NCBI GenBank assembly: GCA_965212165.1
Contig: OZ243096.1
Coordinates: 1,550,001-1,614,000, forward strand
Direction of reading: 5' to 3'
From: RHLJ01 sp965212165
Lineage (GTDB): Bacteria; Bacteroidota; Rhodothermia; Balneolales; Balneolaceae
Length of the DNA: 64,000 nucleotides
The notes under the pieces were generated by a model. That model was not told the DNA's origin. It was given only the letters and a program-made list of their open reading frames with translations, and did no database searches. Shown in pieces: positions 27,135 to 40,288 of the stretch. Every line of letters begins with the position of its first letter. Positions within the stretch are counted from its first letter, which is position 1. A program made the translations under genes and the position numbers.

Positions 27135-28472
27135 CTAAGCTACGGCTACAGATTCATTGAAAGATTCAAATTTCATGTCGAGGAGTTCACTCAAGATATC
27201 TTTTGCACCAGTAGTATCGATCTGAGCTCCTAGCTTTATCAAAATGCTATATAGTCCAGTATGAACTCTACTTGTATACAAAAAGTGCTTGGAACCACGT
27301 AGTTCATTTGATAACGGAGCTTCTTTGGTAAAATGCCTTATTTCTTCGTCAAACTTTGGATCACTGAAGTCGAAAGTGTCATATTTATACGGCTTCGAAA
27401 ACATGATTCCATAATTTCGTGCAAAGTTATAATACTCTTCTTCTCTATCCTGTGTTTTTGACTCAGGATTAATCACGTCTAGTTTTATGTATAGATTACG
27501 AATCGCTTCTTGATCGTTGGCTAGGTGAGTAGGAAGGAGCTTTAAGTAATTTGTAAAGAACTCATCTGGGAATAGTTTTACACATCCGAAATCAATTACA
27601 CCAAGTTGACCATCATAAGTAAATAAGAAATTACCAGGATGAGTATCAGCATGAACATAACCTCCAACACGAATCTCCTCATGGAAAAAGTTCCAAATCA
27701 ATTGCCCAAAATGATTACGCTCTTCCTGGCTTGGGTTTTCTTTTAGAAACTCTCCGAGATGACGTCCTTCTACAAAGCTCATACATAATACTCGCTCAGT
27801 AGAATATTCCTGAATCCATTCTGGAATAATGATTTCATCACTACCAAAGCGTTTTTGAAACTGATCGATTTGTGAACCTTCATGCTTATAGTCTGTCTCC
27901 TCCATCAATGTGGTTCGAATCTCATTGAAATATGGGTCAATATCTTGCCCTTTTTTGATAATTCGTTTAGCTAGAGTTCTGGCAACCGTCATATCGGAGT
28001 TAATGGTCTCGCGAACATTCGGATATTGAATTTTAACGGCTACCTTTTTTCCATTTTTTAATTCTGCCCTATGTACTTGACCGATTGATGCAGCTGCAAA
28101 TGCTTCAGTATCAAACTTAGCAAATAGTTTTTCTGGGTAATCACCTAATTCTCTTTTAATTATTGTTCGAACCAATGCCTTGTTAATAGGTGGAACAGAG
28201 TACTGAGCTTGACTCATAACTTCAGCGAATTCCTCAGGAAGAAAACCCTGATCCATACTCATTCCTTGAGCAATTTTTAAAGCAGTTCCACGAAGTTTGC
28301 TAAATTCTTTAAATACTTCTTTGGCATTATTAGTATGAAAATCTTTATCGCTTCCGTTATCAGCACCAACTTTTTTCTTTATGTAACGCTGAGCATAATT
28401 AGTGCCAACTTTAATTCCAGTTTTTGCAATAATTTTACCACGCTCAAATTTAGACGATGGGAAATCACTCAT
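27135..28472 (-). CDS. ABC1/AarF/UbiB-family atypical kinase
   Basis: Atypical protein-kinase-like ATPase related to UbiB/COQ8. Seen: KLRGTALKIAQGMSMD (a variant of the family's KxGQ motif), AAASIGQVHRAELKNGKKVAVKIQYP with the Ala-rich loop and Lys, HADTHPGNFLF and GVIDFGCVK (DFG-like). The start is placed at the ATG at 28472 (MSDFPSSKFERGK), which overlaps the TetR-like stop by 8 bases; a longer frame to 28517 exists but would overlap by 53. Normal length is about 440-550 aa, so 445 aa fits. Role unknown; lipid or quinone metabolism is the family's usual setting. Confidence 0.88.
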   Translation of the reverse strand: MSDFPSSKFERGKIIAKTGIKVGTNYAQRYIKKKVGADNGSDKDFHTNNAKEVFKEFSKLRGTALKIAQGMSMDQGFLPEEFAEVMSQAQYSVPPINKALVRTIIKRELGDYPEKLFAKFDTEAFAAASIGQVHRAELKNGKKVAVKIQYPNVRETINSDMTVARTLAKRIIKKGQDIDPYFNEIRTTLMEETDYKHEGSQIDQFQKRFGSDEIIIPEWIQEYSTERVLCMSFVEGRHLGEFLKENPSQEERNHFGQLIWNFFHEEIRVGGYVHADTHPGNFLFTYDGQLGVIDFGCVKLFPDEFFTNYLKLLPTHLANDQEAIRNLYIKLDVINPESKTQDREEEYYNFARNYGIMFSKPYKYDTFDFSDPKFDEEIRHFTKEAPLSNELRGSKHFLYTSRVHTGLYSILIKLGAQIDTTGAKDILSELLDMKFESFNESVAVA

Positions 28473-29169
28473 CTTGTTTTTCCTTTTTATCATTGAATAA
28501 GTCTGTAATGCAGTCACCTACAAAAGGAATATCTATTCCTATCCCAACAGAACTAAATAAATATTTAACTAAATCGAAGCTTTTGTCTACCGTTTTATTG
28601 TAGACAGCTTCTTGCAGGAGGGATGTTAATTTATCAGAGAGTGCAAGGGTACGCTCCTTATCTTGAGATTCGTCGTTAAGCCATGATCTAATAAGGAACA
28701 GATATTGACTTGCGAGAATTTTATAAAAATAGTCTTTCATAAAGAATCCAGCACTAACAGCAATTTCTCCATCTGAAGTAAGAAAATCTTTGAATAAGGC
28801 TGTAACCTCTTTATGGAATTCTGAAGAATACCCTTTACTTAAGATGTGTTTATTGAAAGTGTCATCAACAAATGAAGGACTCTCGTTCATCATATCAAAA
28901 AGCGTGTAAATAAAATTTGAAAACTTTTCACTTAATGAATAATCCTCAAATCCTTCAATTTCTTCAGTCATTGCCCAATATTGATAGACCAATGCTGGAT
29001 AGTAAAATGATAGAATAGATTTTTTGTTAGGGAAAAAAGAATAAATCTCAGATGCAGTAAGCTTGGTTGCTTGTACAAGATCTGGGATGGAAACCTTTCC
29101 TTTTTTCTGATAAAGCTCAATGGCTTTCCAGGTTATTTCAATTTTTGTATTTATTTTTTCTGCAGTCAT
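28465..29169 (-). CDS. TetR/AcrR-like regulator
   Basis: About 234 aa with an N-terminal helix-turn-helix: KIEITWKAIELYQKKGKVSIPDLVQATKLTASEIYSFFPNKKSIL (about 9-55) fits the TetR DNA-binding domain, including the YxFFPNK turn. The rest is helical and probably binds a ligand. ATG at 29169 (MTAEKINTK) is preferred to the upstream ATG at 29196. It is coupled to the downstream ABC1 kinase by an 8-base overlap, a pairing that suggests joint control. Whether it represses its own operon is unknown. Confidence 0.75.
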   Translation of the reverse strand: MTAEKINTKIEITWKAIELYQKKGKVSIPDLVQATKLTASEIYSFFPNKKSILSFYYPALVYQYWAMTEEIEGFEDYSLSEKFSNFIYTLFDMMNESPSFVDDTFNKHILSKGYSSEFHKEVTALFKDFLTSDGEIAVSAGFFMKDYFYKILASQYLFLIRSWLNDESQDKERTLALSDKLTSLLQEAVYNKTVDKSFDLVKYLFSSVGIGIDIPFVGDCITDLFNDKKEKQDE

Positions 29170-29291
29170 AGAATGAATCGTTTTGAAATTAAACAAACGC
29201 TAAACGTAAACAGTTCGTTCTTCAATCATAAATAAAGTACTTTTGTTTCCTGATTTTATTTATCTGAAAATTTAAACAAGACTATTTTGGT

Positions 29292-30044
29292 ATGGATCAT
29301 AAACGGGATGCACTATTTCTTTCATTAACAGCCATTTTTCTTACTTCATTGGTGTTAGGTAATGTAATAGGTACAACTAAATTCGTTACTATTTTTAGTA
29401 TCGATCTTCCTAATTGGTTAGAAGCAATTACACCTAAGTTGGTCAGGGATGGAAATCATTACACAATGAGTGTTCCAGCTGGGGTTGTAGCTTATCCTTT
29501 TACTTTTCTTGCAACAGATCTTATATCCGAGTTATTTGGTAGAAAGAAAGCTCAGCTTGTTGTTTGGATTGGCTTTGCAATGAATTTCTTCATGCTTTTC
29601 TTAATGACAGTCAACCATTGGCTACCAAACACTGCAGGTGTAAGTGGCGGTCTTCCATTATTTGAGGGAGTATACGAGTTCATGGTTGGTAACGTAATAG
29701 CAAGTATGATAGCCTATCTGGTTGCTCAAAGCGTAGATGTTCGTATATATCATTTTTGGAAGAAAAAAACTAAAGGGAAGCATTTATGGTTGCGAAATAA
29801 TGGTTCGACGATGTTTAGTCAACTAGTAGATTCCACTGCTATAATATCGATTTTATATTTTGCTAATAATTTAGGAGATAATATTAATACCATTGGGGCA
29901 GTAATTATTCTCATAATCAATTCTTATTTATTTAAGTTCTTTTTTGCTCTATTTGATACTCCTTTGATGTACTTGGGAGTAAAGTTATTTTCATCGTATA
30001 ATGAAGATGTGGAGTTAAACTCAGATGAATATGGAGTTAGATAA
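29292..30044 (+). CDS. Queuosine precursor transporter (VUT family)
   Basis: A 250-aa membrane protein with about six helices. The VUT/YhhQ signature is readable: SLTAIFLTSLVLGNVIGTT near the N-terminus, PAGVVAYPFTFLATDLISELFGRKKA, and LRNNGSTMFSQLVDSTAIISIL. Family members take up queuine or preQ1-type precursors for tRNA modification. No preQ1 riboswitch was recognised upstream. It stops 270 bases before the 16S gene. Confidence 0.9.
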   Translation: MDHKRDALFLSLTAIFLTSLVLGNVIGTTKFVTIFSIDLPNWLEAITPKLVRDGNHYTMSVPAGVVAYPFTFLATDLISELFGRKKAQLVVWIGFAMNFFMLFLMTVNHWLPNTAGVSGGLPLFEGVYEFMVGNVIASMIAYLVAQSVDVRIYHFWKKKTKGKHLWLRNNGSTMFSQLVDSTAIISILYFANNLGDNINTIGAVIILIINSYLFKFFFALFDTPLMYLGVKLFSSYNEDVELNSDEYGVR

Positions 30045-30313
30045 ATTGGCTTTCAAATAAAGAAAAAAAAGACGAAGTTTTTTGAAATAAAATTTGCCTT
30101 CTACCCCTGCTTTGCCGTACCTTTATAATCCTTTCGAGGAAATATAAGTGCTGGTTAAAAACACGAAGTTTTGATCAGCTTTTTTTATCTCTGAAGGTTT
30201 TGTTCTATGACATATTGAGAAGCAATATACAGATTGTTTGTGCGAGCGATAGCTCGTAATTCTTTTGAATGAGAGTGAGCGTAGGATCTGCTCAAAAAGT
30301 TATATTTAATATT
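30045..30313 (+). promoter_or_regulatory. rRNA operon leader with boxA-like site and 16S processing arm
   Basis: This 269-base gap holds the rRNA promoter region and leader. A boxA-like GTTCTATGACAT lies at about 30202-30213, followed by a 30-base arm (30217-30246) complementary, with few mismatches, to 31891-31920 after the 16S gene. Together the arms form the precursor-16S processing stem. A TATAAT at 30124-30129 is a candidate -10, but I see no convincing partner -35. ACGAAGTTTT occurs twice (about 30072 and 30163). Confidence 0.75.
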
Positions 30314-32059
<1,746 letters not shown>

Positions 32060-32069
32060 CAAGCGTTTT

Positions 32070-32143
32070 GGGGCTATAGCTCAGCTGGCTAGAGCACTGC
32101 CTTTGCAAGGCAGGGGTCCAGGGTTCGAATCCCTGTAGCTCCA
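32070..32143 (+). tRNA. tRNA-Ala (anticodon UGC)
   Basis: Acceptor arms GGGGCTA (32070-32076) and TAGCTCC (32136-32142), anticodon stem CTGCC/GGCAG with loop TTTGCAA (anticodon TGC), T-arm CAGGG-TTCGAAT-CCCTG. Ten bases after tRNA-Ile. Confidence 0.97.
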
Positions 32144-32512
32144 CAGAAATTGATAACAAATTGAAGTATTGAAGCGATGAGAACTGAGAGGAAGTAATTC
32201 CCGAGCTCATCCAAGAAATTCCGGAGTAATCCGGTTGGTGAGGTTGTCACTGGTAGCGTGCTTCGTAAGAAGTGGTTATCCAAGGTCAACACACCGCTTG
32301 CCCGTGCAACGGGCAGTTCTTTGACATGGTGAAGAAGTAACAATGTAAAATTAAGGTCTAATACTGCAAAGTATTAAACATAGTGTTACATATAGACGCA
32401 AGTTTATGTGTAATGCGCCAAGGTAGCCAGGTGTGGTTCGTCCCCGCCTGGCCCACAATAGAACCAAAAAGCTAGGTAAGTGCGGCCCAACGCGGGTCGT
32501 GCAAGCCATATA
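32144..32512 (+). other. Internal transcribed spacer tRNA-Ala to 23S
   Basis: 369 bases without a gene. It holds a small perfect hairpin TGCCCGTgcaACGGGCA (32299-32315), at once followed by the boxA-like GTTCTTTGACATG (32316-32328), which opens the 5' arm of the 23S processing stem (32315 to about 32356; partner at about 35441-35480). Further on a GC-rich hairpin with GCCAGGTG/CGCCTGGC arms and a TTCG-containing loop lies at 32426-32452. Confidence 0.8.
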
Positions 32513-35392
<2,880 letters not shown>

Positions 35393-35503
35393 ATGGTTTG
35401 CACCACCTTCGTGGGCAAGCCGTCAAGCAAGGTTCTACACACCTTATAATTTTGCATACTTCTTCCCATGTCAAAGAACTCTTTTTTAATGAAGAATTTA
35501 GAT
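35393..35503 (+). other. 23S-5S spacer with 3' processing arm
   Basis: The segment 35441-35480 (ACCTTATAATTTTGC through CATGTCAAAGAACT) is complementary, with few mismatches, to 32315-32356 before the 23S gene, forming the precursor-23S stem. No gene is seen. Confidence 0.8.
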
Positions 35504-35610
35504 TGAGGTGGCCATTGCGCAGGGGCCCCACCCGTTCCCATCCCGAACACGGACGTTAAGCCCTGCAGCGCCGATGGTACTGCTTTGCGGTAGAGTAGGT
35601 CGCCGCCTCT
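35504..35610 (+). rRNA. 5S ribosomal RNA
   Basis: Terminal helix arms GAGGTGGC (from 35505) and GCCGCCTC (to 35609), with the conserved CCCACCCGTTCCCATCCCGA and GTAGAGTAGGTCGCCGCC segments between them. About 107 bases. Confidence 0.94.
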
Positions 35611-35620
35611 TCTTTTTTTA

Positions 35621-35659
35621 AAACCCTGATCCGCTAACCGCTGATCAGGGTTTTTTTTA
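35621..35659 (+). terminator. rRNA operon terminator
   Basis: Arms AAACCCTGATC (35621-35631) and GATCAGGGTTT (35643-35653) with an 11-base loop and a strong T run after it. Confidence 0.92.
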
Positions 35660-35739
35660 TTTATATCCTTAGGGCACTTTTCCTATCTTTAAATTGTATA
35701 TTAAGTGCGTATATATATATATCACAAAAAATACATGAC

Positions 35740-37242
35740 ATGTTTGATTTCGAATCATTTTTAAAAGAATATAAAACACGATTATCTGAAATATTTGCTT
35801 CAACTGATGAAACTAATATAGAAGCTCTAAATAGAGGAATAACAGATAATTCACTTAATAGAATTTTGGATTTAAATCCATTAGGTGCTTTCATCCCCTC
35901 GAAATATGGAGGATTTGGAGGGAATACTTCAGAAGCTTTGTCTATGCTAGAAGCAAGTTCGTATGAATCGCTTCCTCTATCTTTAATGATGGGGATAAAT
36001 GGTGCTTTATTTCTACAACCTATCGCTAATTATGCAGATGAATCAGTTAGGAAAGATGTTTATGATAGAGTTTTAAATGCAAATAAGATGGGTGGGTTAA
36101 TGATAACAGAACCTGATTTTGGTTCTGAAGCATTAAAAATGCAAACTTCTTATACCAGTAATCCCAATACAGGTAGCTATTATATTGAAGGTCTAAAGCA
36201 TTGGGCTGGCTTAACTGGTATGGCAGATTATTGGCTAATGACGGCAAGAGAAAAAAATGTGAATGGGGAATTAGGAAGAGATATATCGTTTTTTGTACAT
36301 GATGTTCGAAATGGAGGCATAGAAGTAGAGGAATACTATAATAACCTAGGTTTATATATGCTTCCTTATGGAAAAAACAGGATAAATATTGAAGTTCCAG
36401 CTACTCACAAGTTAGAACCAAAAGGAACTGGTATAACGTTGATGTTGGATTTACTTCATAGAAGTAGATTGCAATTTCCTGGTATGGGAATGGGTTTCTT
36501 GAGAAGAATGATGGAGGAAGGAGTAAATCACTGTAGAAACCGTTACGTTGGCGGCCAAAATTTATTAGACTATGATCAAGTAAAATCACGTATTTCTAAA
36601 CTTCAGTCATATTTCACTGTGTGTTCTGCAATGTGTAACTTTACAAGTATAAATGTTCCATTAGAGAAGAATACATCGAGAATGGATGTACAAGCTAACT
36701 CGATTAAGTCTGTGGTTACTGATTATATGCAAAAAGCTTCTCAATCATTATTACAGCTAACTGGCGCCAAAGGTTATCGATTAGATCATATAGCTGGTAG
36801 ATCTACCGTAGATAGTAGACCATTTCAGATTTTTGAAGGTTCTAATGATATACTATATCAACAAATTTCAGAATCTGTTATTAAAATGATGAGAAAATTC
36901 AAACGTACTAACTTATATGATTTTTTAAAGGAATATGAGCCAACACAAAATTCGTCTGATTATTTTAAAGACGTTTTAAATTTTGAAATTGATACCAAAA
37001 TGCCCCAGCGAAAATTAGTAGAACTTGGTAAGGCATTGGGTAGAATGGTTTCCATGGAATTCACCTTAGATTTAGGAAATCAGGGTTTTAATAAAGAGCT
37101 TGTTCAAAATGCTATTTTAGTGCTTCAAGAAGAGATAAATAGTATTCTAAATACTTTCCAGAAAGGTTCAATTAATGACATTGTAGAAGATTACCAAATC
37201 AATAGTTCTTGGTTTAATCTTCAAACAATAAATGCAAAATAA
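35740..37242 (+). CDS. Acyl-CoA dehydrogenase family protein
   Basis: A 500-aa flavoprotein-type dehydrogenase. N-terminal helical part, then LMITEPDFGSEALKMQT with the FAD/substrate segment, YYIEGLKHWAGLTGMADYWLMTAREK, and a C-terminal helical domain. QIFEGSNDILYQQISE carries a Glu matching the family's catalytic region. It is longer than classical ACADs (about 380-390 aa), with an extra C-terminal stretch of about 110 residues (from LKEYEP) of unknown role. Its end overlaps the sirtuin start by 11 bases. Substrate unknown. Confidence 0.85.
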   Translation: MFDFESFLKEYKTRLSEIFASTDETNIEALNRGITDNSLNRILDLNPLGAFIPSKYGGFGGNTSEALSMLEASSYESLPLSLMMGINGALFLQPIANYADESVRKDVYDRVLNANKMGGLMITEPDFGSEALKMQTSYTSNPNTGSYYIEGLKHWAGLTGMADYWLMTAREKNVNGELGRDISFFVHDVRNGGIEVEEYYNNLGLYMLPYGKNRINIEVPATHKLEPKGTGITLMLDLLHRSRLQFPGMGMGFLRRMMEEGVNHCRNRYVGGQNLLDYDQVKSRISKLQSYFTVCSAMCNFTSINVPLEKNTSRMDVQANSIKSVVTDYMQKASQSLLQLTGAKGYRLDHIAGRSTVDSRPFQIFEGSNDILYQQISESVIKMMRKFKRTNLYDFLKEYEPTQNSSDYFKDVLNFEIDTKMPQRKLVELGKALGRMVSMEFTLDLGNQGFNKELVQNAILVLQEEINSILNTFQKGSINDIVEDYQINSSWFNLQTINAK

Positions 37243-37933
37243 GAAAGTAGTTGTATTAACGGGCTCTGGAATTAGTGCGGAAAGTGGACTATCAACATTC
37301 CGTGATTCTGGTGGACTATGGGAGGGGTATAATGTTAATGAGGTTGCATCAATTGAAGGATGGTATGCTAATCCAAAGAAAGTTCTCGATTTTTATAATT
37401 TAAGGAGAGAGCAGGCAGCACAATCTTCACCAAATGATGCACATTTGGCATTAAAAGAACTTGAAGAAGAGTACGATGTAACAATTATTACTCAAAATAT
37501 TGATGCTTTACATGAGAAAGCTGGCTCAACAAATGTAATTCATTTACATGGAGAACTTACTAAAGCAAGAAGTGAAAATAATCCTGAAGAAGTGATAGAG
37601 ATTGGTGATCGACAGATAAATCTGAATGATCGATCAAAAGATGGTTCACAGTTACGACCATATATTGTCTGGTTTGGTGAAATGGTGCCTATGATTGAAG
37701 TTGCAATAGATGAGTTAGCAACAGCAGATTATTTTATAGTTATTGGAACATCATTATCTGTGTACCCTGCGGCTAATTTAATTCACTATGTTAATAGTGA
37801 AATACCTAAAGTGATAATTGATCCTGTGAAACCAGATCTATTATTATCATCAGAATGGAAGCATATTCAAAAAAATGCTGTTCTAGGAGTTCCAGAGCTA
37901 GTAAAAGATTTATTAAATAAAGATATAGTATGA
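37232..37933 (+). CDS. cobB: NAD-dependent sirtuin deacylase, zinc-cysteine-less type
   Basis: A 233-aa Sir2 protein: GSGISAESGLSTFRDSGGLW (NAD binding), TQNIDALHEKAG, the catalytic His106 in HLHGE, and RPYIVWFGE. Tyr55 and Arg58 (FYNLRRE) are the class III pair that favours succinyl/malonyl-lysine. The four zinc Cys are absent: the region between HGEL and GSQLRP has none and is replaced by a polar stretch, as I recall for other Bacteroidota-type CobB. It overlaps both neighbours (11 and 4 bases), so it is translationally coupled to an acyl-CoA dehydrogenase and an SGNH hydrolase. Confidence 0.93.
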   Translation: MQNKKVVVLTGSGISAESGLSTFRDSGGLWEGYNVNEVASIEGWYANPKKVLDFYNLRREQAAQSSPNDAHLALKELEEEYDVTIITQNIDALHEKAGSTNVIHLHGELTKARSENNPEEVIEIGDRQINLNDRSKDGSQLRPYIVWFGEMVPMIEVAIDELATADYFIVIGTSLSVYPAANLIHYVNSEIPKVIIDPVKPDLLLSSEWKHIQKNAVLGVPELVKDLLNKDIV

Positions 37934-38787
37934 AAAAGTTAAGTGAAGAAGAGAAAAGTGTAATTGAACAATTCATGATACCTTTTTTTCATGCCGAAAA
38001 AAGGCATCCTTTATTCCCAGGAAAAGCTGAAATTGAAGTTGAAGCTAAATTATTAGGAATTTCAGTAGATGAGCTTAAAACTTATCGTCAGAATTTTGAA
38101 CAAAATGCGAAACAAGGTGCGCTAGAACTATTAAAGGAAGACGAAATAATAGACTTAATTGATAATCTTCCATTTGATGGAGAAGAAACAATTATTGCAT
38201 TTGGAGATTCTTCTACCGAAGACCAACAAGGCTGGTTTGAAATTTTTAAGCATTTACTTGAAATATCTTTCGAAAATGCAGAGTTCAACTTCATTAACTC
38301 AGGTGTTGCTTATAATACTACTTCAGAAGCACTTAAGAGGTTAGATAGAGATGTAATTTTACATGAGCCAGATTGGGTAATAGTTTCTCTTGGAACATTT
38401 GATGTACAAAGATTGAATATTGCACCACAAAGAACTTTACTACCATTGTCGGAAACATGGGAGAACCTAAATACTATTCATGAAATTCTTGAAGTACAGG
38501 TTGAGAATCACTCTTTATGGGTTACCCCAACTCCAGTTATAGCTGAATTACTTGAGGCTAATCCAATTTATGAATTTACGATTGATAACAACGATATTGA
38601 ACAAGTTCGCCAATTAGTTACTGGTAAAACTGGTGGAATTGTTGATCCAAAAGGAACACGAATGGGAGAAGAAGAACCCAAAGCGTGGAATTATCTTGGT
38701 GATGGCTTACACCCCTCTTTAAGTGGTCATATTAATACTGTTAGAGAAGTATTACGAACATTTATAGAGATTGAATCTAGAAGTTAA
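37930..38787 (+). CDS. SGNH/GDSL-type hydrolase
   Basis: A 285-aa esterase-fold protein without signal peptide. Block I is IIAFGDSSTEDQQGW (catalytic Ser after GD), block III includes NSGVAYNT, and the C-terminal DGLHPSLSGH supplies the Asp-His pair. The first 85 residues are an acidic helical region not part of the usual domain. It starts by an ATGA overlap with the sirtuin stop, forming a three-gene acyl-processing unit. Substrate unknown. Confidence 0.85.
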   Translation: MKKLSEEEKSVIEQFMIPFFHAEKRHPLFPGKAEIEVEAKLLGISVDELKTYRQNFEQNAKQGALELLKEDEIIDLIDNLPFDGEETIIAFGDSSTEDQQGWFEIFKHLLEISFENAEFNFINSGVAYNTTSEALKRLDRDVILHEPDWVIVSLGTFDVQRLNIAPQRTLLPLSETWENLNTIHEILEVQVENHSLWVTPTPVIAELLEANPIYEFTIDNNDIEQVRQLVTGKTGGIVDPKGTRMGEEEPKAWNYLGDGLHPSLSGHINTVREVLRTFIEIESRS

Positions 38788-39445
38788 ACTTAAAGTTTAA
38801 AAGTTCAACAGTAGGTGTAATTGAAATATCGAGGGATGTAGGTGTCGATTCAATGGTTTGAACAATGGAAGGATTTATAAATCCAAATGAGGCACCATTT
38901 TCCAGATTCAAACCTACAAAGCCACTAGCATTATTATCAGGTGCTTGAATGCTTGCTAATGGGGAGGTAGTAGTTTCTGCGAGAATAATAGTGTCAAAAA
39001 CGCCAAAGCCAAATCCTATCCAAGCTCCTATTCCAGAGCCATATTGTAATCCATCGATAAGTGGTTTGTTAGCCACTAACATTATTGATGTAACTATTAT
39101 AGAACCAGCAGCTGCACCGTAAAACGTATCAAGAAGTACAATAATTGAACTATTGTTTCCATCATTAAATAATCCTGATACTAGAATTTCTTTTCCACCA
39201 CCTTTGGTTATATCATAACCACCCATTCCAATCCCATATAATGTACCAAGACCCAACCCTATTTGAAGAGGATAGAAATCGTCACTATTATTGGTAATAG
39301 CCATAGATGCTCCCCCAAGTAAAGTACCATTCATTGCACCATTTAATGTATTACCAGCAAGAAGTTGGACAGATTGAGCTTTTAAAGTAGATGCGTGTAA
39401 TGAAATTGCAAAAAATAGTGTGATGCTAATAAAGATTTGCTTCAT
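38777..39445 (-). CDS. Glycine-rich exported hypothetical protein
   Basis: 222 aa, not recognised. A signal peptide covers about 1-24 (MKQIFISITLFFAISLHAS, ends LKAQ). The body is rich in Gly and hydrophobic residues (LGGASMAITN, GLGLGTLYGIGMGGYD, GSGIGAWIGFGFGVFD), compatible with membrane-spanning hairpins. The C-terminus (PTVELLNFKFNF) ends in Phe. It converges on the SGNH gene with an 11-base overlap. Confidence 0.7.
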   Translation of the reverse strand: MKQIFISITLFFAISLHASTLKAQSVQLLAGNTLNGAMNGTLLGGASMAITNNSDDFYPLQIGLGLGTLYGIGMGGYDITKGGGKEILVSGLFNDGNNSSIIVLLDTFYGAAAGSIIVTSIMLVANKPLIDGLQYGSGIGAWIGFGFGVFDTIILAETTTSPLASIQAPDNNASGFVGLNLENGASFGFINPSIVQTIESTPTSLDISITPTVELLNFKFNF

Positions 39446-39506
39446 CGAAAGAGTAAGTGATTCTGGTTTTGTTGAATTTAAACAAATAATAAGGCTTTAC
39501 AATGTA

Positions 39507-40199
39507 CTATTCAGGATTATTTAAAGCCACTGGTAACACTTTACCATTGAAAAATAATTGCCCATTTAATGCAAAATGAGAAATAAAATCTCCCATTTCA
39601 TTTGGACTAGTGGGTGCTTTATATCCAGGAAAAGCATCTTCAAGCATTTCAGTTTGAACTGCACCTAAGCAAAGGCAATTCACAGAAATCCCATCACTAG
39701 AAAATTCAGTACTTAAACATTCACTTAATATTGTAAGTGCGCCTTTAGATGCACTGTATGCTGCAAGTCCAGGAAACTTAGAACTACCTTGAAACCCACC
39801 CATACTACTTATATTAACGATATGGCTACCACTAATTAATTTATCTTTCAATAGCTTTATAAGATGAACAGAAGCTAAAACGTTTATATTAAATTGGTTA
39901 AGCCAATCATCAATTGTAGTTTCCATAAATGGTTTATTGATCAAAGCTCCTGCATTATTAATCAGAACATCAATAGAATCAATAGAGTTTAATGCGGAAG
40001 ATATTTTATCAATTCCAGAATTGTGTGTAAGGTCTGCAGAAATTGGTGTGATTATGCCTGCATAAGATTCTTCAGCTAATTTTATGAGATTTTTTTCAGA
40101 GCGTGCAATTGCAAACACATGATGACCATCTTTAGCGAGTTTTAAAGCAGTTGAATATCCTATTCCTGTACTAGCACCTGTGACTATTATTTTTTTCAT
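39507..40199 (-). CDS. Short-chain dehydrogenase/reductase
   Basis: About 230 aa SDR: TGASTGIGYS (nucleotide-binding glycine motif), INNAGAL, and the catalytic Ser (VNISSMGG) and Tyr-Lys pair (YSASKGAL). ATG at 40199 (MKKIIVTGAST) is chosen over one at 40250, since the extra 17 residues do not match the family. Substrate is unknown; cofactor not determined. It stands divergent from hisC with about 90 bases between starts. Confidence 0.9.
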   Translation of the reverse strand: MKKIIVTGASTGIGYSTALKLAKDGHHVFAIARSEKNLIKLAEESYAGIITPISADLTHNSGIDKISSALNSIDSIDVLINNAGALINKPFMETTIDDWLNQFNINVLASVHLIKLLKDKLISGSHIVNISSMGGFQGSSKFPGLAAYSASKGALTILSECLSTEFSSDGISVNCLCLGAVQTEMLEDAFPGYKAPTSPNEMGDFISHFALNGQLFFNGKVLPVALNNPE

Positions 40200-40288
40200 A
40201 ATGAAAGGTAAAGATTGAAATGATTTTCTGAAACGATTGAAGCTAAACAATTATAAAAACCCAGCATTTAATCGTAATTTTATTAAAA

